64,000 bases of DNA from Haloferula sp. BvORR071 (GCF_000739615.1 NZ_BATP01000001.1:62001-126000); one strand, 5' to 3'. Positions 37,375 to 48,880 are shown, counted from the first letter of the stretch. The notes: generated from the letters alone by a model not told the origin. Translations and numbers: made by a program.

Positions 37375-38889
37375 ATGTCCTCGCAATCCAGCGGCAAGCT
37401 CAGCTTCAGGGAGAAGGCCGGCTACAGTTTTGGCGATGCTTCGGCGAACTTCGTGTTCCAGATCTTCATCGCCTTCCCCACGGCGTTCTACATTGATGTG
37501 ATGGGCATCAGCGCGGCGGCCATGGGCACCATGCTGCTGCTCGTGCGCTTCAGCGATGCCATCATCGATCCGATCGTGGGTGCGATCGCCGATCGCACGA
37601 ATCACCGCTGGGGGAAGTTCCGTCCCTGGCTGCTGTGGTCGGCCATTCCCTTTGCCTTGCTGTTCTGGGCGGCCTTCACGGTGCCCTCTGGAATGGGTGC
37701 ATCGGGGCGCTACGCGTATGCCTTCCTCACCTATGCGCTGCTGATGGTGGTTTATAGCGTCAATAATGTACCTTACTCCGCGCTGAACGGCGTGATGACC
37801 GGCGATGGGATGGAGCGCACCAGCCTCTCGTCCTACCGCTTCTTCGCGGCGATGTGCGCGGCCTTCATCGTGCAGGGCTTCACCTTGCCGCTGGTTGCGA
37901 AGTTCGGTGGCGGTGATCCCGCGCGGGGATGGTCGGTCACGGTCGGCATCTTCGCGGCGGTCTCGCTGGTCTTCTTCGTGATCACCTTCCTGAGCGTGAA
38001 GGAGCGGGTGCATCCGCCGCCGGACCAGAAGCCGGACTTGGTGCGCGACTTCCGTGACATCGCCGGCAACCGCCCCTGGCTGGCGATGTTCGGGATGACC
38101 TTGTTCGTCTTCATCACCCTAGCCCTGCGCGGGAATGCGAGTTACCTGCACGTGAAGTACTACATGGATCCGGAGGCCCTGCGTAGCTTCCTCGAAGGTG
38201 CGGGGCTCTTCGCCACGCCGGCAGCGCTGGCTCAGCCAAGCTGGGGCTTCAAGATCCTCGATACCTTCGGGCTGATCCTCAAGCCGGGTGATGCGCCGAC
38301 GGCGATCGGCATCAGCTTGTTCAACATGACCGGCTCGCTTGTGAACATCGCCGGGGTAGTGGCAGCCAAGCCCTTGGCGCGAACCTTCGGCAAGAAGCTG
38401 GTCTTTGTCGGGGGGCTCGCCGGCGCGGCCGTATTCCAGGGCATGGTCTATTTCTTGGCGCCGCAGGATGTGCCGCTGATGTTTCTGCTGACGGTGCTGA
38501 CCAGCATGTGCTACGGGCCGACCATCCCACTACTGTGGGCGATGATTGCCGACACCGCCGACTGGAGCGAGTGGAAGAACCACCGGCGCTCCACGGGTTT
38601 CGTGTTTGCCGGGATGGTATTCGCGCTGAAGGCCGGTCTGGGGATCGGTGGGGCGCTGGCGGGCTGGCTGCTGGCCTTCTACGGCTACGCGCCGGAGAGC
38701 GCCCACCTGCCGGAGGTCCAGCACGGCATCCGTCTGCTGGTGGGGATTTACTCCGGAGCCTTCTTCGGCGTCGGGGTGATCTGCATGCTGTTTTATCCTA
38801 TCTCGAAGGCCGTGGAGCAGCGGATGGCAGCAGAACTTGAAGCCCGCCGGGCTACGGACGTCGGACCCGGTCTGGAGGAGGCCGCGTGA
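37375..38889 (+). CDS. GPH-family sugar/cation symporter, second copy
   Basis: The 504-residue transporter has 12 likely membrane segments and GPH signatures: KAGYSFGDASANFVFQIFIA, VRFSDAIIDPIVGAIADRTN, WGKFRPWLLWSAIPFA. It is longer than the copy at 28121-29536 because of a 40-residue insert near the middle (SFLEGAGLFATPAALAQPSW). It starts 33 bases after the dehydrogenase fusion, so the two are probably co-transcribed. The LacI gene follows with an overlapping upstream frame. A role in importing xylose or xylo-oligosaccharides is inferred from context. Confidence 0.92.
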   Translation: MSSQSSGKLSFREKAGYSFGDASANFVFQIFIAFPTAFYIDVMGISAAAMGTMLLLVRFSDAIIDPIVGAIADRTNHRWGKFRPWLLWSAIPFALLFWAAFTVPSGMGASGRYAYAFLTYALLMVVYSVNNVPYSALNGVMTGDGMERTSLSSYRFFAAMCAAFIVQGFTLPLVAKFGGGDPARGWSVTVGIFAAVSLVFFVITFLSVKERVHPPPDQKPDLVRDFRDIAGNRPWLAMFGMTLFVFITLALRGNASYLHVKYYMDPEALRSFLEGAGLFATPAALAQPSWGFKILDTFGLILKPGDAPTAIGISLFNMTGSLVNIAGVVAAKPLARTFGKKLVFVGGLAGAAVFQGMVYFLAPQDVPLMFLLTVLTSMCYGPTIPLLWAMIADTADWSEWKNHRRSTGFVFAGMVFALKAGLGIGGALAGWLLAFYGYAPESAHLPEVQHGIRLLVGIYSGAFFGVGVICMLFYPISKAVEQRMAAELEARRATDVGPGLEEAA

Positions 38890-39047
38890 TGATGCCTGTC
38901 TTGAAATCGCGCGCGATGGACTCCTTCCCGTCGAAAGCGTCCTTGATTCCGGGACGAGTGCTGGACCTGTTGGGCTTCCGCCGGTATTTTCCGCTGCGTC
39001 GCGCCGAGTTATCCGGCCCTGCCGCCCGCGGCGCGAGAACGAGACCG

Positions 39048-40091
39048 ATGAGCCTGCCCCGACGAGCCACGATCAAGGACATTGCCCATGCCGCGGGCCT
39101 GAGCACGGCCGCGGTATCTCAGGCGCTGAGGCCGCATCCGACGTCGAACATCAAGCTCCAGAAGGAGACGATCGACAAGGTCAAGCGCATCGCCGGTGAA
39201 CTAAACTACCAGCCGCATGCGGGCGCGCGCTCGATCCGCTCCAACAGCTTTGACACGATCGGCTACTTCACGGCGAAGACCGGGCTCTTCGCCAACTCGC
39301 CGACCGGCTACCTGGCCGGGGTTCACGACATTGCGGAGGGCCAAGGCTCGCGGATTACCCTGATCCGGCTGCCGGTCAGCATTGATGACATTTCCAAGGC
39401 AATGCCGACGGTTTTCAGCGAGCGCAACCTCGATGCGCTTGTGATCGAGAGCTATAGCAACCTGGCACGACAGATCTATGAGCGGGTGGTGGCGGCGCGT
39501 CTGCCGGTGATCTTCCTCAACGACCGCCACGAGACGAATTCGGTTTACGTGGAGGACCAGTGGGCGGGCGCGGAATTGACCCGCCATCTGCTTGGGAAAG
39601 GCTATCGCAAGATCTGCTTCCTGCACCGCCAGCTCGAAGGCGGGGCTCCGATCAAAAAGATGCACCACAGTGCTGCCGACCGCGAAGCCGGCTACCGTAA
39701 GGAGATGCGCAAGGCCAAGCTTGAGCCCACGATCCTGGCGGTCGTCACGAAGGCGGTCATTGGCGCCGACGTGGAACTCACGGCGGAGGTCTGGAAAGAG
39801 ATCCGCCGCCACGATGCGGTGATCGCCTACGATGACGATCTGGCGAACATGGTGGGACGCGCCGCTTACAATCACCGTGTGCGGGTGCCGCGCGATCTTG
39901 CGATCGCCGGCTTCAACGGCGACTATGCTTCGTTGTCTGCCTGGCAGCAGCTGACGACCATGCAGATTCCCTCCTACGAGATGGGCAAAAAGGCCGGTGA
40001 GATGGCATTCAAGCTGGTAAAGGGTGGTCCCGAGACGGTGCTGCCTTCCGTGGCCTATCGGCCCACCTTGATCCTCGGTAAGACGACCTGA
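39048..40091 (+). CDS. LacI-family transcriptional regulator
   Basis: The 347-residue regulator begins MSLPRRATIKDIAHAAGLST. Its helix-turn-helix ends AAVSQALRPHPTSNIKLQKE and the hinge region is LNYQPHAGARSIRSNSFDTI. The periplasmic-binding-protein-like sensor domain follows (HLLGKGYRKICFLHRQLEGG, VPRDLAIAGFNGDYASLSAW). The frame stays open upstream to a GTG at 38886 overlapping the transporter stop, but the family start is at 39048. It lies 41 bases before the GH43 gene and its operator-like palindrome. Control of the xylan locus with a xylose-type inducer is the natural inference. Confidence 0.9.
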   Translation: MSLPRRATIKDIAHAAGLSTAAVSQALRPHPTSNIKLQKETIDKVKRIAGELNYQPHAGARSIRSNSFDTIGYFTAKTGLFANSPTGYLAGVHDIAEGQGSRITLIRLPVSIDDISKAMPTVFSERNLDALVIESYSNLARQIYERVVAARLPVIFLNDRHETNSVYVEDQWAGAELTRHLLGKGYRKICFLHRQLEGGAPIKKMHHSAADREAGYRKEMRKAKLEPTILAVVTKAVIGADVELTAEVWKEIRRHDAVIAYDDDLANMVGRAAYNHRVRVPRDLAIAGFNGDYASLSAWQQLTTMQIPSYEMGKKAGEMAFKLVKGGPETVLPSVAYRPTLILGKTT

Positions 40092-40111
40092 GCCCTTCTT
40101 TTTGAGCTGAA

Positions 40112-40125
40112 ATAAAACGTTTTAT
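40112..40125. promoter_or_regulatory. perfect palindrome before the GH43 gene
   Basis: ATAAAACGTTTTAT is a perfect 14-bp palindrome with central CG, a LacI/CcpA-like operator shape, only seven bases before the GH43 start and 20 bases after the LacI stop. It differs from the ATTAA-CG-TTAAT sites in its arms but has the same size and centre. Confidence 0.6.
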
Positions 40126-40132
40126 CGATTTC

Positions 40133-41734
40133 ATGGCTACGCCGCTTTCATCCACCGCCACGATCCGGAATCCCGTGCTCAAGGGCTTCAATCCCGATCC
40201 TTCGATCCTGAGGGTGGGGGAGGATTTCTACATTGCTACCTCGACCTTCGAGTGGTTTCCCGGGGTTCAGATCCATCACTCGCGGGATCTGGTGAACTGG
40301 CGGCTGCTGACCCGTCCGCTGGACCGGGTGAGCCAGCTCGACATGCTGGGTAATCCGGACTCCGGAGGGATCTGGGCCCCTTGCCTCAGCCATGCGGACG
40401 GGCTCTTTTACCTGATCTATACCGATGTGAAGTACTGGAAGCGGGTGCCCTACAAGATCGCCCGCAACTACCTGGTGACCGCAGAGTCGATTGAAGGGCC
40501 TTGGTCCGAACCGGTATTCCTGAACAGCAGCGGCTTCGATCCTTCGCTCTATCACGATGAGGATGGTCGCAAGTGGCTGGTCAACATGCTGTGGGATCAC
40601 CGCAAGCAGAACAACCGCTTCGCCGGCATCTTGCTCCAAGAGTTCTGCCCGCGGACTCAGTCGCTGATCGGGCCGGTGAGGAACATCTTCAAGGGCACCG
40701 AACGCGGTCTGGTGGAAGGCCCGCATCTCTACAAGCGCAACGGCTGGTATTACCTGCTGACCGCGGAGGGCGGCACCCAGTATGCGCATGCGGCCACGCT
40801 CGCACGCTCACGGGCGATCGATGGGCCCTATGAGCTGCATCCTCACACGCACCTCCTCGATGCTTCCCAGGATCCGCGGGTGGAGCTGCAGAAGGCCGGC
40901 CACGCTTCGCTGGTGGAGACGCCGATGGGCGAGTGGTACCTGGCCCACCTCTGCGGTCGGCCCATCGACGGGAAGCACTGCACGCTGGGCCGCGAGACCG
41001 CGATCCAGAAGTGCGTGTGGGGCGTGGACGACTGGCTCTACCTCGAACAGGGAGGAACGGTGCCCAGCATGAGCGTGAAGGGGCCTGCTGGCATGCCCGA
41101 GCTGAAGCTGGAGACGCCGGAGTGGAGCGGGCTTTTCGATCATCCGCAACTCGACCTCAACTTCCAGAGCCTCCGTCAGGCTATTACTCCGGACTGGTGC
41201 AGTCTTGGCGAGCGGCCGGGTTACCTGCGGCTGAAGGGCATGGAGCCGACGGTCAGCACATTCCGGCAGAGCTTGATCGCGCGCCGGGTGCAATCTTTCG
41301 ACGTCACAGCGGAAACCGTGGTGGAATTCGATCCGCTCAACTTCCAACAGATGGCAGGCTTGATCGCCTACTACGATACGGAGAATCACTACTATCTCCG
41401 GCTCAGCCTCGACGAGGAGCTGGGACGCACGCTCAACATCATCGCGACCGATGACGCGAGCAGCAGCGAAGTTTTACCAGAGGATGTACCGGTGCCTGCG
41501 ACAGGACCGATCGGCATGCGCCTCACGCTGCGGGGCGCGGCGCTGCAGTTTGAATTCTCGGCGGGGGATACGGGATGGGAGAAGATCGGTCCCGTGCTGA
41601 ACGCTGCGATCCTCTCCGATGACTATGCGCATCTCGGCTTCACCGGGGCCTTTGTCGGCATGTGCTGCCAGGACATCAGCGGGAGCTGCCATCCGGCGGA
41701 CTTCTCCTGTTTCCTCTACCGGGAGCATGCTTGA
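40133..41734 (+). CDS. GH43-family beta-xylosidase/arabinofuranosidase
   Basis: The 533-residue protein has the five-bladed propeller of GH43. The general base is Asp22 in LKGFNPDPSILRVGEDFYI, the pKa modulator is Asp136 in GFDPSLYHDEDG, and the acid is Glu195 in GLVEGPHLYKRNGWYYLLTA. The C-terminal beta-sandwich (about 330-533, with QMAGLIAYYDTENHYYLRLS) is the GH43_C2/DUF1349-like domain typical of beta-xylosidases of subfamily 11. There is no signal peptide, so it acts on imported xylo-oligosaccharides in the cytoplasm. It is preceded by a perfect operator-like palindrome. Confidence 0.9.
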   Translation: MATPLSSTATIRNPVLKGFNPDPSILRVGEDFYIATSTFEWFPGVQIHHSRDLVNWRLLTRPLDRVSQLDMLGNPDSGGIWAPCLSHADGLFYLIYTDVKYWKRVPYKIARNYLVTAESIEGPWSEPVFLNSSGFDPSLYHDEDGRKWLVNMLWDHRKQNNRFAGILLQEFCPRTQSLIGPVRNIFKGTERGLVEGPHLYKRNGWYYLLTAEGGTQYAHAATLARSRAIDGPYELHPHTHLLDASQDPRVELQKAGHASLVETPMGEWYLAHLCGRPIDGKHCTLGRETAIQKCVWGVDDWLYLEQGGTVPSMSVKGPAGMPELKLETPEWSGLFDHPQLDLNFQSLRQAITPDWCSLGERPGYLRLKGMEPTVSTFRQSLIARRVQSFDVTAETVVEFDPLNFQQMAGLIAYYDTENHYYLRLSLDEELGRTLNIIATDDASSSEVLPEDVPVPATGPIGMRLTLRGAALQFEFSAGDTGWEKIGPVLNAAILSDDYAHLGFTGAFVGMCCQDISGSCHPADFSCFLYREHA

Positions 41735-41770
41735 GAGGGGGCTGATGCACTGCCGCCTGGGAGGACGCGT

Positions 41771-41818
41771 GGTCGCCGCGGGAACCCGTTGTAAACCGCA
41801 GCGACCACTCGCTTTTTC
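41771..41818 (+). terminator. Rho-independent terminator after GH43
   Basis: GGTCGCCGCGG pairs with CCGCAGCGACC (one mismatch) around a 14-base loop and is followed by ACTCGCTTTTTCC. It lies 37 bases after the GH43 stop. Confidence 0.6.
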
Positions 41819-41916
41819 CTGCAGGGATGGACGCTCACTTGAATGAGCACCCGGATCCAGAACCACCCGGATCAGTGTTGAATTCATAGCATGTCGCGCG
41901 TTGCAGCAAGGGGAAA

Positions 41917-41930
41917 TTAAACGATTTATT
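41917..41930. promoter_or_regulatory. operator-like sequence between convergent genes
   Basis: ATTAAACGATTTAT resembles the ATTAA-CG-TTAAT sites of this locus but sits between two converging genes (GH43 and GH10), where a promoter operator is not expected. It may be an auxiliary looping site or chance. Confidence 0.3.
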
Positions 41931-41963
41931 AACAACAGGTGGGGACAGTATTTGCCGGGACGA

Positions 41964-43103
41964 TCAGGGTGTGCGCTTCTCGCTGCCTTTCTTGATCAGC
42001 GCCTCGAAGGCCGGCTTTGGCTTGAGCTCGCGGTCGAAGAGCAGGGGATAATTGGTGCGACCGCGGATCGGGAAGCCGTTGAGCCAGGTCTGCCCATCGC
42101 TGAGACCCCAAAAGGTCACGCGTGTGATGGCCTTCCGATGGCGCAGATAGACGTCGAAGATCTCGGCATAGCGCTCCGCCAGCTTCTTCTGCATATCCTC
42201 CGGGAGACCGGCGGTGTAGGGATTGAGAGTGGCGTCGCCCTGTTCGCGGCGGTTCACATCGGCATTCCCGAAGTTGCCGCGTCCGGGCAGCACGTCGACA
42301 TCAAGCTCGGTGACCATCACCTTCAGGCCCAGTGCTGAGAAGTCCTTGATGGTCTTCTCAATATCCGCGACCGGCGGTTGATTCAGGTGGAAGTGGGACT
42401 GGGTGCCCACGCCGGTGATCGGGACGCCTCGGTCCAGCAGGCCCTTCAGCAGCTTCACACTGTTGGCGCGCTTGCGTTCGCTCTCGAGGCCGTAGTCGTT
42501 GTAGTAGAGTTCGGCCTTGGGGTCGGCCTCGTGAGCGTAGCGGAAGGCGAGGTCGATGAAGTCATCGCCGATGATCTTCCGCCAAGGCGAGTCGCGCAGG
42601 AGTTCGGGGCCGCCGTCGGAGAGGGCTTCGTTGACCACGTCCCAGTCTTTGACCTTGCCCTTGTAGCGGCCAACCACGGTCTGGATGTGATCGTGCATGC
42701 GCTTGAGCAGCACTTCGCGGGTGGGCGGCTTGCCATCCTCACCCTGGAAGACCCAGCCCGGGGTCTGGCTGTGCCAGACCAGGGTGTGGCCGATGAGCTC
42801 CATCTTGTGCTCCTTGGCGAAGCTGACGTAGGCATCGGCGGATTCGAAGCGATACTGGTCCGGCTGGGGATGGATGGACTGCCACTTGGTCTCGTTCTCC
42901 GGCGTGATGGCGGAGAATTGCGTGGCGGCGAGTTCGGCGGCCTTCGGATTGCGGCCGGTGATCGTTCCGGAACTCAGGGCGACGCCGACCAGGAAGTCCT
43001 TTTCGAAGACGCCGCGGAGAGTGGGTTCCGCGGCGTGCGCGGGGTGGGGGAGGCTGGTGGCGGCGGCGAGTAGAAGCAGCGCCGTGTGGGATCGAAAGTT
43101 CAT
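41964..43103 (-). CDS. GH10 endo-beta-1,4-xylanase, exported
   Basis: The 379-residue enzyme has a signal peptide (LLLAAATSLPHPAHAA) and a complete GH10 barrel. The acid/base is Glu159 in VKDWDVVNEALSDGG and the nucleophile is Glu266 in KVMVTELDVDVLPG. Other conserved parts are TPENETKWQSIHP, GHTLVWHSQTPGWV, THSHF-type GTQSHFHL and FWGLSDGQTWLN. It cleaves xylan chains outside the cytoplasm. It starts 13 bases after the esterase gene, in one operon with it. The ATG at 43103 is chosen because the signal peptide starts there; the frame extends to 43187. Confidence 0.94.
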   Translation of the reverse strand: MNFRSHTALLLLAAATSLPHPAHAAEPTLRGVFEKDFLVGVALSSGTITGRNPKAAELAATQFSAITPENETKWQSIHPQPDQYRFESADAYVSFAKEHKMELIGHTLVWHSQTPGWVFQGEDGKPPTREVLLKRMHDHIQTVVGRYKGKVKDWDVVNEALSDGGPELLRDSPWRKIIGDDFIDLAFRYAHEADPKAELYYNDYGLESERKRANSVKLLKGLLDRGVPITGVGTQSHFHLNQPPVADIEKTIKDFSALGLKVMVTELDVDVLPGRGNFGNADVNRREQGDATLNPYTAGLPEDMQKKLAERYAEIFDVYLRHRKAITRVTFWGLSDGQTWLNGFPIRGRTNYPLLFDRELKPKPAFEALIKKGSEKRTP

Positions 43104-43116
43104 GGTTCGGAGCGGT

Positions 43117-44425
<1,309 letters not shown>

Positions 44426-44777
44426 ATTCGCAAGGTTGCGCTCCGGTCTTTCGGGCGAATGCGGCATCACCCTTACTTCTGTTAGCCGGCGGCGACAACG
44501 GGCGATCCAAGACGGCGAGGAGGAGAATTCCAGCGGACGAGGTACGGAGAAACCAACCTTTTTGTGATGAAATCCAGCCTTGTGGTGGCCTGTCATACAA
44601 TTTGTCGATTTGTTCTAGACAGCGGGAATGTGGATACATTAAACGTCGAATTAATCGAACCCTCCTGATGGGATGGCGGGTGCCTAAACCTTGGCAAACC
44701 TGAGCATCCTCTCTTGCCCTCCATTGGTGGAGGGCCTCTGGCTCCTGTCTCATCCAAGCGAAATTCCCTCCACTTAA

Positions 44778-44791
44778 TTAAACGTATAATT
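44778..44791. promoter_or_regulatory. operator-like palindrome before the large exported protein
   Basis: ATTAAACGTATAAT is a palindrome with one mismatched pair and the central CG of the other locus sites. It lies 96 bases upstream of the ATG at 44887 and would place that gene under the same regulator. Confidence 0.5.
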
Positions 44792-44886
44792 ATCCTCTCC
44801 GGCCCCTGCCCGCCGATTCCGATCAAGCAAACCCAATGAAGCGAAAATACCTCCTGGCGAGAATTTCAACCGCAAACCCGCAACCC

Positions 44887-47800
44887 ATGAAGATCCGACC
44901 GCGAACCGTCGCCACGGCCTTGTCCTTGGCACTTGCCTCCTCCCTCACGGCCCAAGTCACGGTCAATGGGACCGGGAGCGTGATTACCAATAGTAACGCC
45001 ACCAATCCCGGCACCTCGAACTACACCTATACCTTGGCAAACCCATCGAGCGCCAAGGTGCTAGTGGTGGGATACTACAGCGACAACGGAACGGCCGCCT
45101 CCGGCGTCACCTTCGCCGGGACTGCCGCCACCAAGTTCGCTGTGAATGGCCGGACCTCCACCGCCTGCTACATCCTGCCCCAGCCCGCGCCATCGTCCGT
45201 GGCCATCACCTGCACGATTGGTGGGGCCGGAGCACCCGCCGCGGGGATCTTCGTGTATGAACTGGGTGGCGTCGATACGAGCGGTGGTGCCGCCGCGATC
45301 GATTCCGGCACGGGTGCCTCCATCACGACCACCGGGGCGGACAAGTTCGTTCTCAACTTCAAGGGCATCAACAACAGCAACGGCGCGGGTACGATCCCCG
45401 CCGGAACATCGATCATCTCCTCCGCGAATGCCGCGATCTTCGACATCAACGGGGGCATTGGTGGCGGTGCCTTGTGCCGCGGCTATGGCTTCTCCGGTCC
45501 TGCCGGAGCCAAGGCACTGGGCTGGTCCGCCGGGGCCGATGGGGAAGTCGCGCTGGCCTTCTCCCAATTCGGCGATCCGGATCTGGATGACGACGGGCTT
45601 ACCGATGTCTGGGAGCTCGGCTGGGATGCAATCACCACTTTGAACCAGTTGAACGGCTTGATCACCAGCCCGACTGGCTCCGGCAATGGATCGGGCGACT
45701 GGGATGGCGACGGCCGCAGCGACTTCGCCGAGTTCAACGGCGGCGTGAACAGCTCGGATCCCACCAACCCCGCCTCGGTGCCGGGCGATGTCGATGGTGA
45801 CGGCTTCTCGGACGCCATCGAGATGGCCAACTTCGGCAACCTCAGCCAGACCCCGGGCGGTGACTACGACGGCGACTACGCCACCAACCAAGCCGAGATC
45901 ACGGCTGGCACCTCGCCTACCAGTTCAAGCAGCTGGCCCGATACCGACCATGACTTGATGTGCGACGCTTGGGAGAGCGCCAAGGGCTTGGTCGTCGGCA
46001 GTGATGACTCGGCCGCGAATCCCGATGCGGACGGTTACACCAACCTCCAGGAATTCCGGGCCGGAACGGATCCTCGGAATGCGGCATGGTCCCCTGGCAA
46101 GTCGGCCTTGGCTCATCGCTGGAGCTTTACGGGCAATCTAAGCGATTCGGTGGGAGGCAGCACCGCGCAGGTCGCCAATGACGCCCCGGCAAACGCCGGA
46201 CTCTCGTCCACCCAGGATCTCACCAGCGTTCATCTGACGGGAGGAGCCAAGGCCTCGAGCGACTACTTGGTGCTTGGCGCGAATCTTCTAAGCGGTCTGC
46301 AGTCGGGAGGAGTGATGCCGGTCACGATCGAACTGTGGGCAACCCAAGATGCCGTCCAGAGCTGGAGCCGCATCTTTGACTTCGGGGTCAACGACAATAC
46401 GAATCCCGGTCCGAATGAGTCCCTGCGCATGACCTGGAGCCAAGGGACGACCATTGGTCTCGATCAAGTGGGCTGGGAGCCTGCTGCTTCGTTTGCGCCC
46501 GCCAATTCGCCGTATGTCGCGGGCGTGCCCTTTCATATCGTGATGACCATCGTCCCGGCGGTCTTCACCAATGGCGCGATCACCACGGGTGCGCAAGTCA
46601 CCTGGTACTCGGCACCTGCCAGTGGCAGCCAAGCGACCGGCCACCCGCTCTACGGGGCCAAGGGGACCTTCAATACGGGCGCTGGCACGGATTTGAGGGC
46701 GCTGATCGATACGGCCTGCACCTTGGGTCGTTCCTTGTATGCGGATGCCACGGCCTCCGCTACCTACGACGAGGTGCGCATCTGGAAAGGCGCGCTGGGT
46801 GAGACCGAGCGCGAGCTCTTCCAACTGCTCGGCCCGGACAACACCGACCGTGCGGACAGCGATGCCGATGGCTTCCCCGACGCATGGGAAATGGCCCGCT
46901 TCAACAATCTGACCACCGCAGCCGTGGGAGCGGACAAAGACGGTGACGGAGAAACCGACGACCTGGAGTTGGCCAACGAGACCAATCCGAATGACGCGCT
47001 TTCGACCGCCGCGGATAGCGACAAGGACCAGCTCGCCGATGCGTGGGAGCGGCAGTACTTCAACAACCTGCTTCAGACCGGCACGGACGATCCCGACAAT
47101 GACTTCGCCGACAACGAATCCGAGGAAGTCTATGGCACCAATCCCAGCAACCGGAATTCCAGTCCCGACACCGATGGCGACGGCATCTCCGATGGATGGG
47201 AGATCGATTGGTTCACCAACCTCACGACCGCGGACTCGACCTTGCGGCCGGGTGGCGTGAATTCCAATGCTGACGGCGACTTCGACAACGACCTCCAGGA
47301 GTTCCAGGGTGGCTTTAGTCCCATCGACGAATTCTCTGGCCGCGATACGGAGAACAGCGGCGCGGGTGACGGGCTGCCGGACTACTGGGAGTTCCACTAC
47401 TTCCAGCCGCTGGTGGGCGCGAACTATCTGAACATCGTGGTCCCATCCCAGGACTACGAGCCGGACGGCGCCACCAATGCGGAGGAATTTGCGGATGGCA
47501 CCAGCCCGGTGGATGGCAATGACTTCAAGGACGTCAACGACGACAACTTCTACGATGGCGTCCTGCTCGCAGCTACGGACGGCTTTGGCGCTACCTCTTT
47601 CAACGCCGGCACCAACTGGCCGGGAGCCTTGGCCCCGGTGGCCGGGAAGAGCTATCTGGTCACCACCGGCCTGACACTCCGCACGCCGAACGTGGCGAAC
47701 CAGACCACCGTGTTTGCGGGGGCTCGCCTGGCACTTGCCGAAAGCCAGTTCCTGCTGAAGGGCGGGAATAGCATCGCGCAAGCGAACTACATCTTCGACG

Positions 47801-48807
47801 GGGTGACGGTTCGCAATGGCGAGGATGCAGGACAGCCCATCACCATGGCCGGCACGATCCTGACGGTCGATCCGTCCACGCTGTTTGCCGACAATGGAGA
47901 CCTCATCGTGGCCGCCAAGTTCTCGGGCAGCGGCGATCTGACCCTGAATGGCAATGCCACCGTAGTCCATCAGGTCCGCTTCAACAATGCGGCCAACGAC
48001 TGGACCGGCGATCTCACGCTGAACCCGACCGCGAGCCTGATCGTGAACGGGGCACTCAGTCCCGGGACGGCCAGCGTCTATAATCTGCGTCCCAGTGCGA
48101 CTGGAGTGAGCAACTCGATCGGTGGCACTGGCACTCTGAACCTGGCGGGAACGCTGAAGATCGATCTCAGTGCGGTGGTCCCATCGACAGGGGCCGCATG
48201 GAATCTCCTCACCATTGTCCCGACCTATCAATCCGGTTTCACCGTGGTTGATTCGGCCGCGGTCGCCGGGGGCTTCACGGCGGGTGCGGGAGCGCCAGGA
48301 TCGCGGCACTGGACCAGCGGCGATGGCAACTACGTGTTCGACGAATCCACCGGGGTTCTCAGCTTCACCGGAACCATCGTCGGCTATGCGGCATGGGTGT
48401 CTTCAGCGGGGTTGAGCACCGGGGTGAACGACGGGGCGGAAGCCAATCCGGACAGCGATGCCTACAACAATGTCCTGGAGTATCAGTTGCATGGCAATCC
48501 GCTGACGTCGAACGGCAGTCTGGTGAGTCTTACCCAGGATGCCACCAACCTGATCTTCACCTTCGAGCGCTATGATCTCTCCGAGACTGATTCGACCTTG
48601 AGTTTCCGCTGGGGGACAAATCTAGCCTCTTGGAACGTCGTGTCGATCGGCCCAGTGAGCTCGGGCCCAAATGCAAACGGTGTGATTGTGACCGTGACTG
48701 AAGACGGAGGAAGCACTACCGACTACGACTTGATCAAGGTTCAGTTGCCCAAGTCGAATGCGGTCGGTCGCAAGCTTTTCGGGCAGCTAACGGGAACAAG
48801 GCCCTGA
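44887..48807 (+). CDS. large exported protein with calcium-binding Asp repeats and LamG domain
   Basis: The 1306-residue protein has a signal peptide (ATALSLALASSLTAQ). Many thrombospondin type 3/EF-like Asp loops follow (DLDDDGLTDVWELGW, DVDGDGFSDAIEMANFGN, DTDGDGISDGWEIDWFTN, DSDADGFPDAWEMARFNN). A LamG/concanavalin-type domain lies at about 410-640 (ALAHRWSFTGNLSDSVGG, ATYDEVRIWKGALG). The last 350 residues resemble autotransporter-associated beta strands (GSGDLTLNGNATVVHQVRFN). No sorting motif is obvious. The operator-like site and position suggest a surface xylan-binding role; this is inferred. An upstream ATG at 44836 is less likely. Confidence 0.8.
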   Translation: MKIRPRTVATALSLALASSLTAQVTVNGTGSVITNSNATNPGTSNYTYTLANPSSAKVLVVGYYSDNGTAASGVTFAGTAATKFAVNGRTSTACYILPQPAPSSVAITCTIGGAGAPAAGIFVYELGGVDTSGGAAAIDSGTGASITTTGADKFVLNFKGINNSNGAGTIPAGTSIISSANAAIFDINGGIGGGALCRGYGFSGPAGAKALGWSAGADGEVALAFSQFGDPDLDDDGLTDVWELGWDAITTLNQLNGLITSPTGSGNGSGDWDGDGRSDFAEFNGGVNSSDPTNPASVPGDVDGDGFSDAIEMANFGNLSQTPGGDYDGDYATNQAEITAGTSPTSSSSWPDTDHDLMCDAWESAKGLVVGSDDSAANPDADGYTNLQEFRAGTDPRNAAWSPGKSALAHRWSFTGNLSDSVGGSTAQVANDAPANAGLSSTQDLTSVHLTGGAKASSDYLVLGANLLSGLQSGGVMPVTIELWATQDAVQSWSRIFDFGVNDNTNPGPNESLRMTWSQGTTIGLDQVGWEPAASFAPANSPYVAGVPFHIVMTIVPAVFTNGAITTGAQVTWYSAPASGSQATGHPLYGAKGTFNTGAGTDLRALIDTACTLGRSLYADATASATYDEVRIWKGALGETERELFQLLGPDNTDRADSDADGFPDAWEMARFNNLTTAAVGADKDGDGETDDLELANETNPNDALSTAADSDKDQLADAWERQYFNNLLQTGTDDPDNDFADNESEEVYGTNPSNRNSSPDTDGDGISDGWEIDWFTNLTTADSTLRPGGVNSNADGDFDNDLQEFQGGFSPIDEFSGRDTENSGAGDGLPDYWEFHYFQPLVGANYLNIVVPSQDYEPDGATNAEEFADGTSPVDGNDFKDVNDDNFYDGVLLAATDGFGATSFNAGTNWPGALAPVAGKSYLVTTGLTLRTPNVANQTTVFAGARLALAESQFLLKGGNSIAQANYIFDGVTVRNGEDAGQPITMAGTILTVDPSTLFADNGDLIVAAKFSGSGDLTLNGNATVVHQVRFNNAANDWTGDLTLNPTASLIVNGALSPGTASVYNLRPSATGVSNSIGGTGTLNLAGTLKIDLSAVVPSTGAAWNLLTIVPTYQSGFTVVDSAAVAGGFTAGAGAPGSRHWTSGDGNYVFDESTGVLSFTGTIVGYAAWVSSAGLSTGVNDGAEANPDSDAYNNVLEYQLHGNPLTSNGSLVSLTQDATNLIFTFERYDLSETDSTLSFRWGTNLASWNVVSIGPVSSGPNANGVIVTVTEDGGSTTDYDLIKVQLPKSNAVGRKLFGQLTGTRP

Positions 48808-48880
48808 ACCACTCCAAATGATTAGAGAAGGCCACGATGAAATTTGAACCAGCAGCGCCGCGACGCTGAAATATCCACAT

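Noticed and set aside
34948-38013. 1021-residue minus-strand open frame across the ThuA-PVC gene and transporter
   Set aside because: It spans two well-supported plus-strand genes and their junction, shows no domain, and is His/Arg/Gly-rich as expected for antisense frames of high-GC genes.
38886-39047. 54-residue N-terminal extension of the LacI gene
   Set aside because: The helix-turn-helix starts immediately after the ATG at 39048, as in all LacI proteins, and the upstream residues are not family-like.
46288-48309. 673-residue minus-strand frame in the large exported protein gene
   Set aside because: Mirror frame of the Asp-rich repeats; no domain or start signal.
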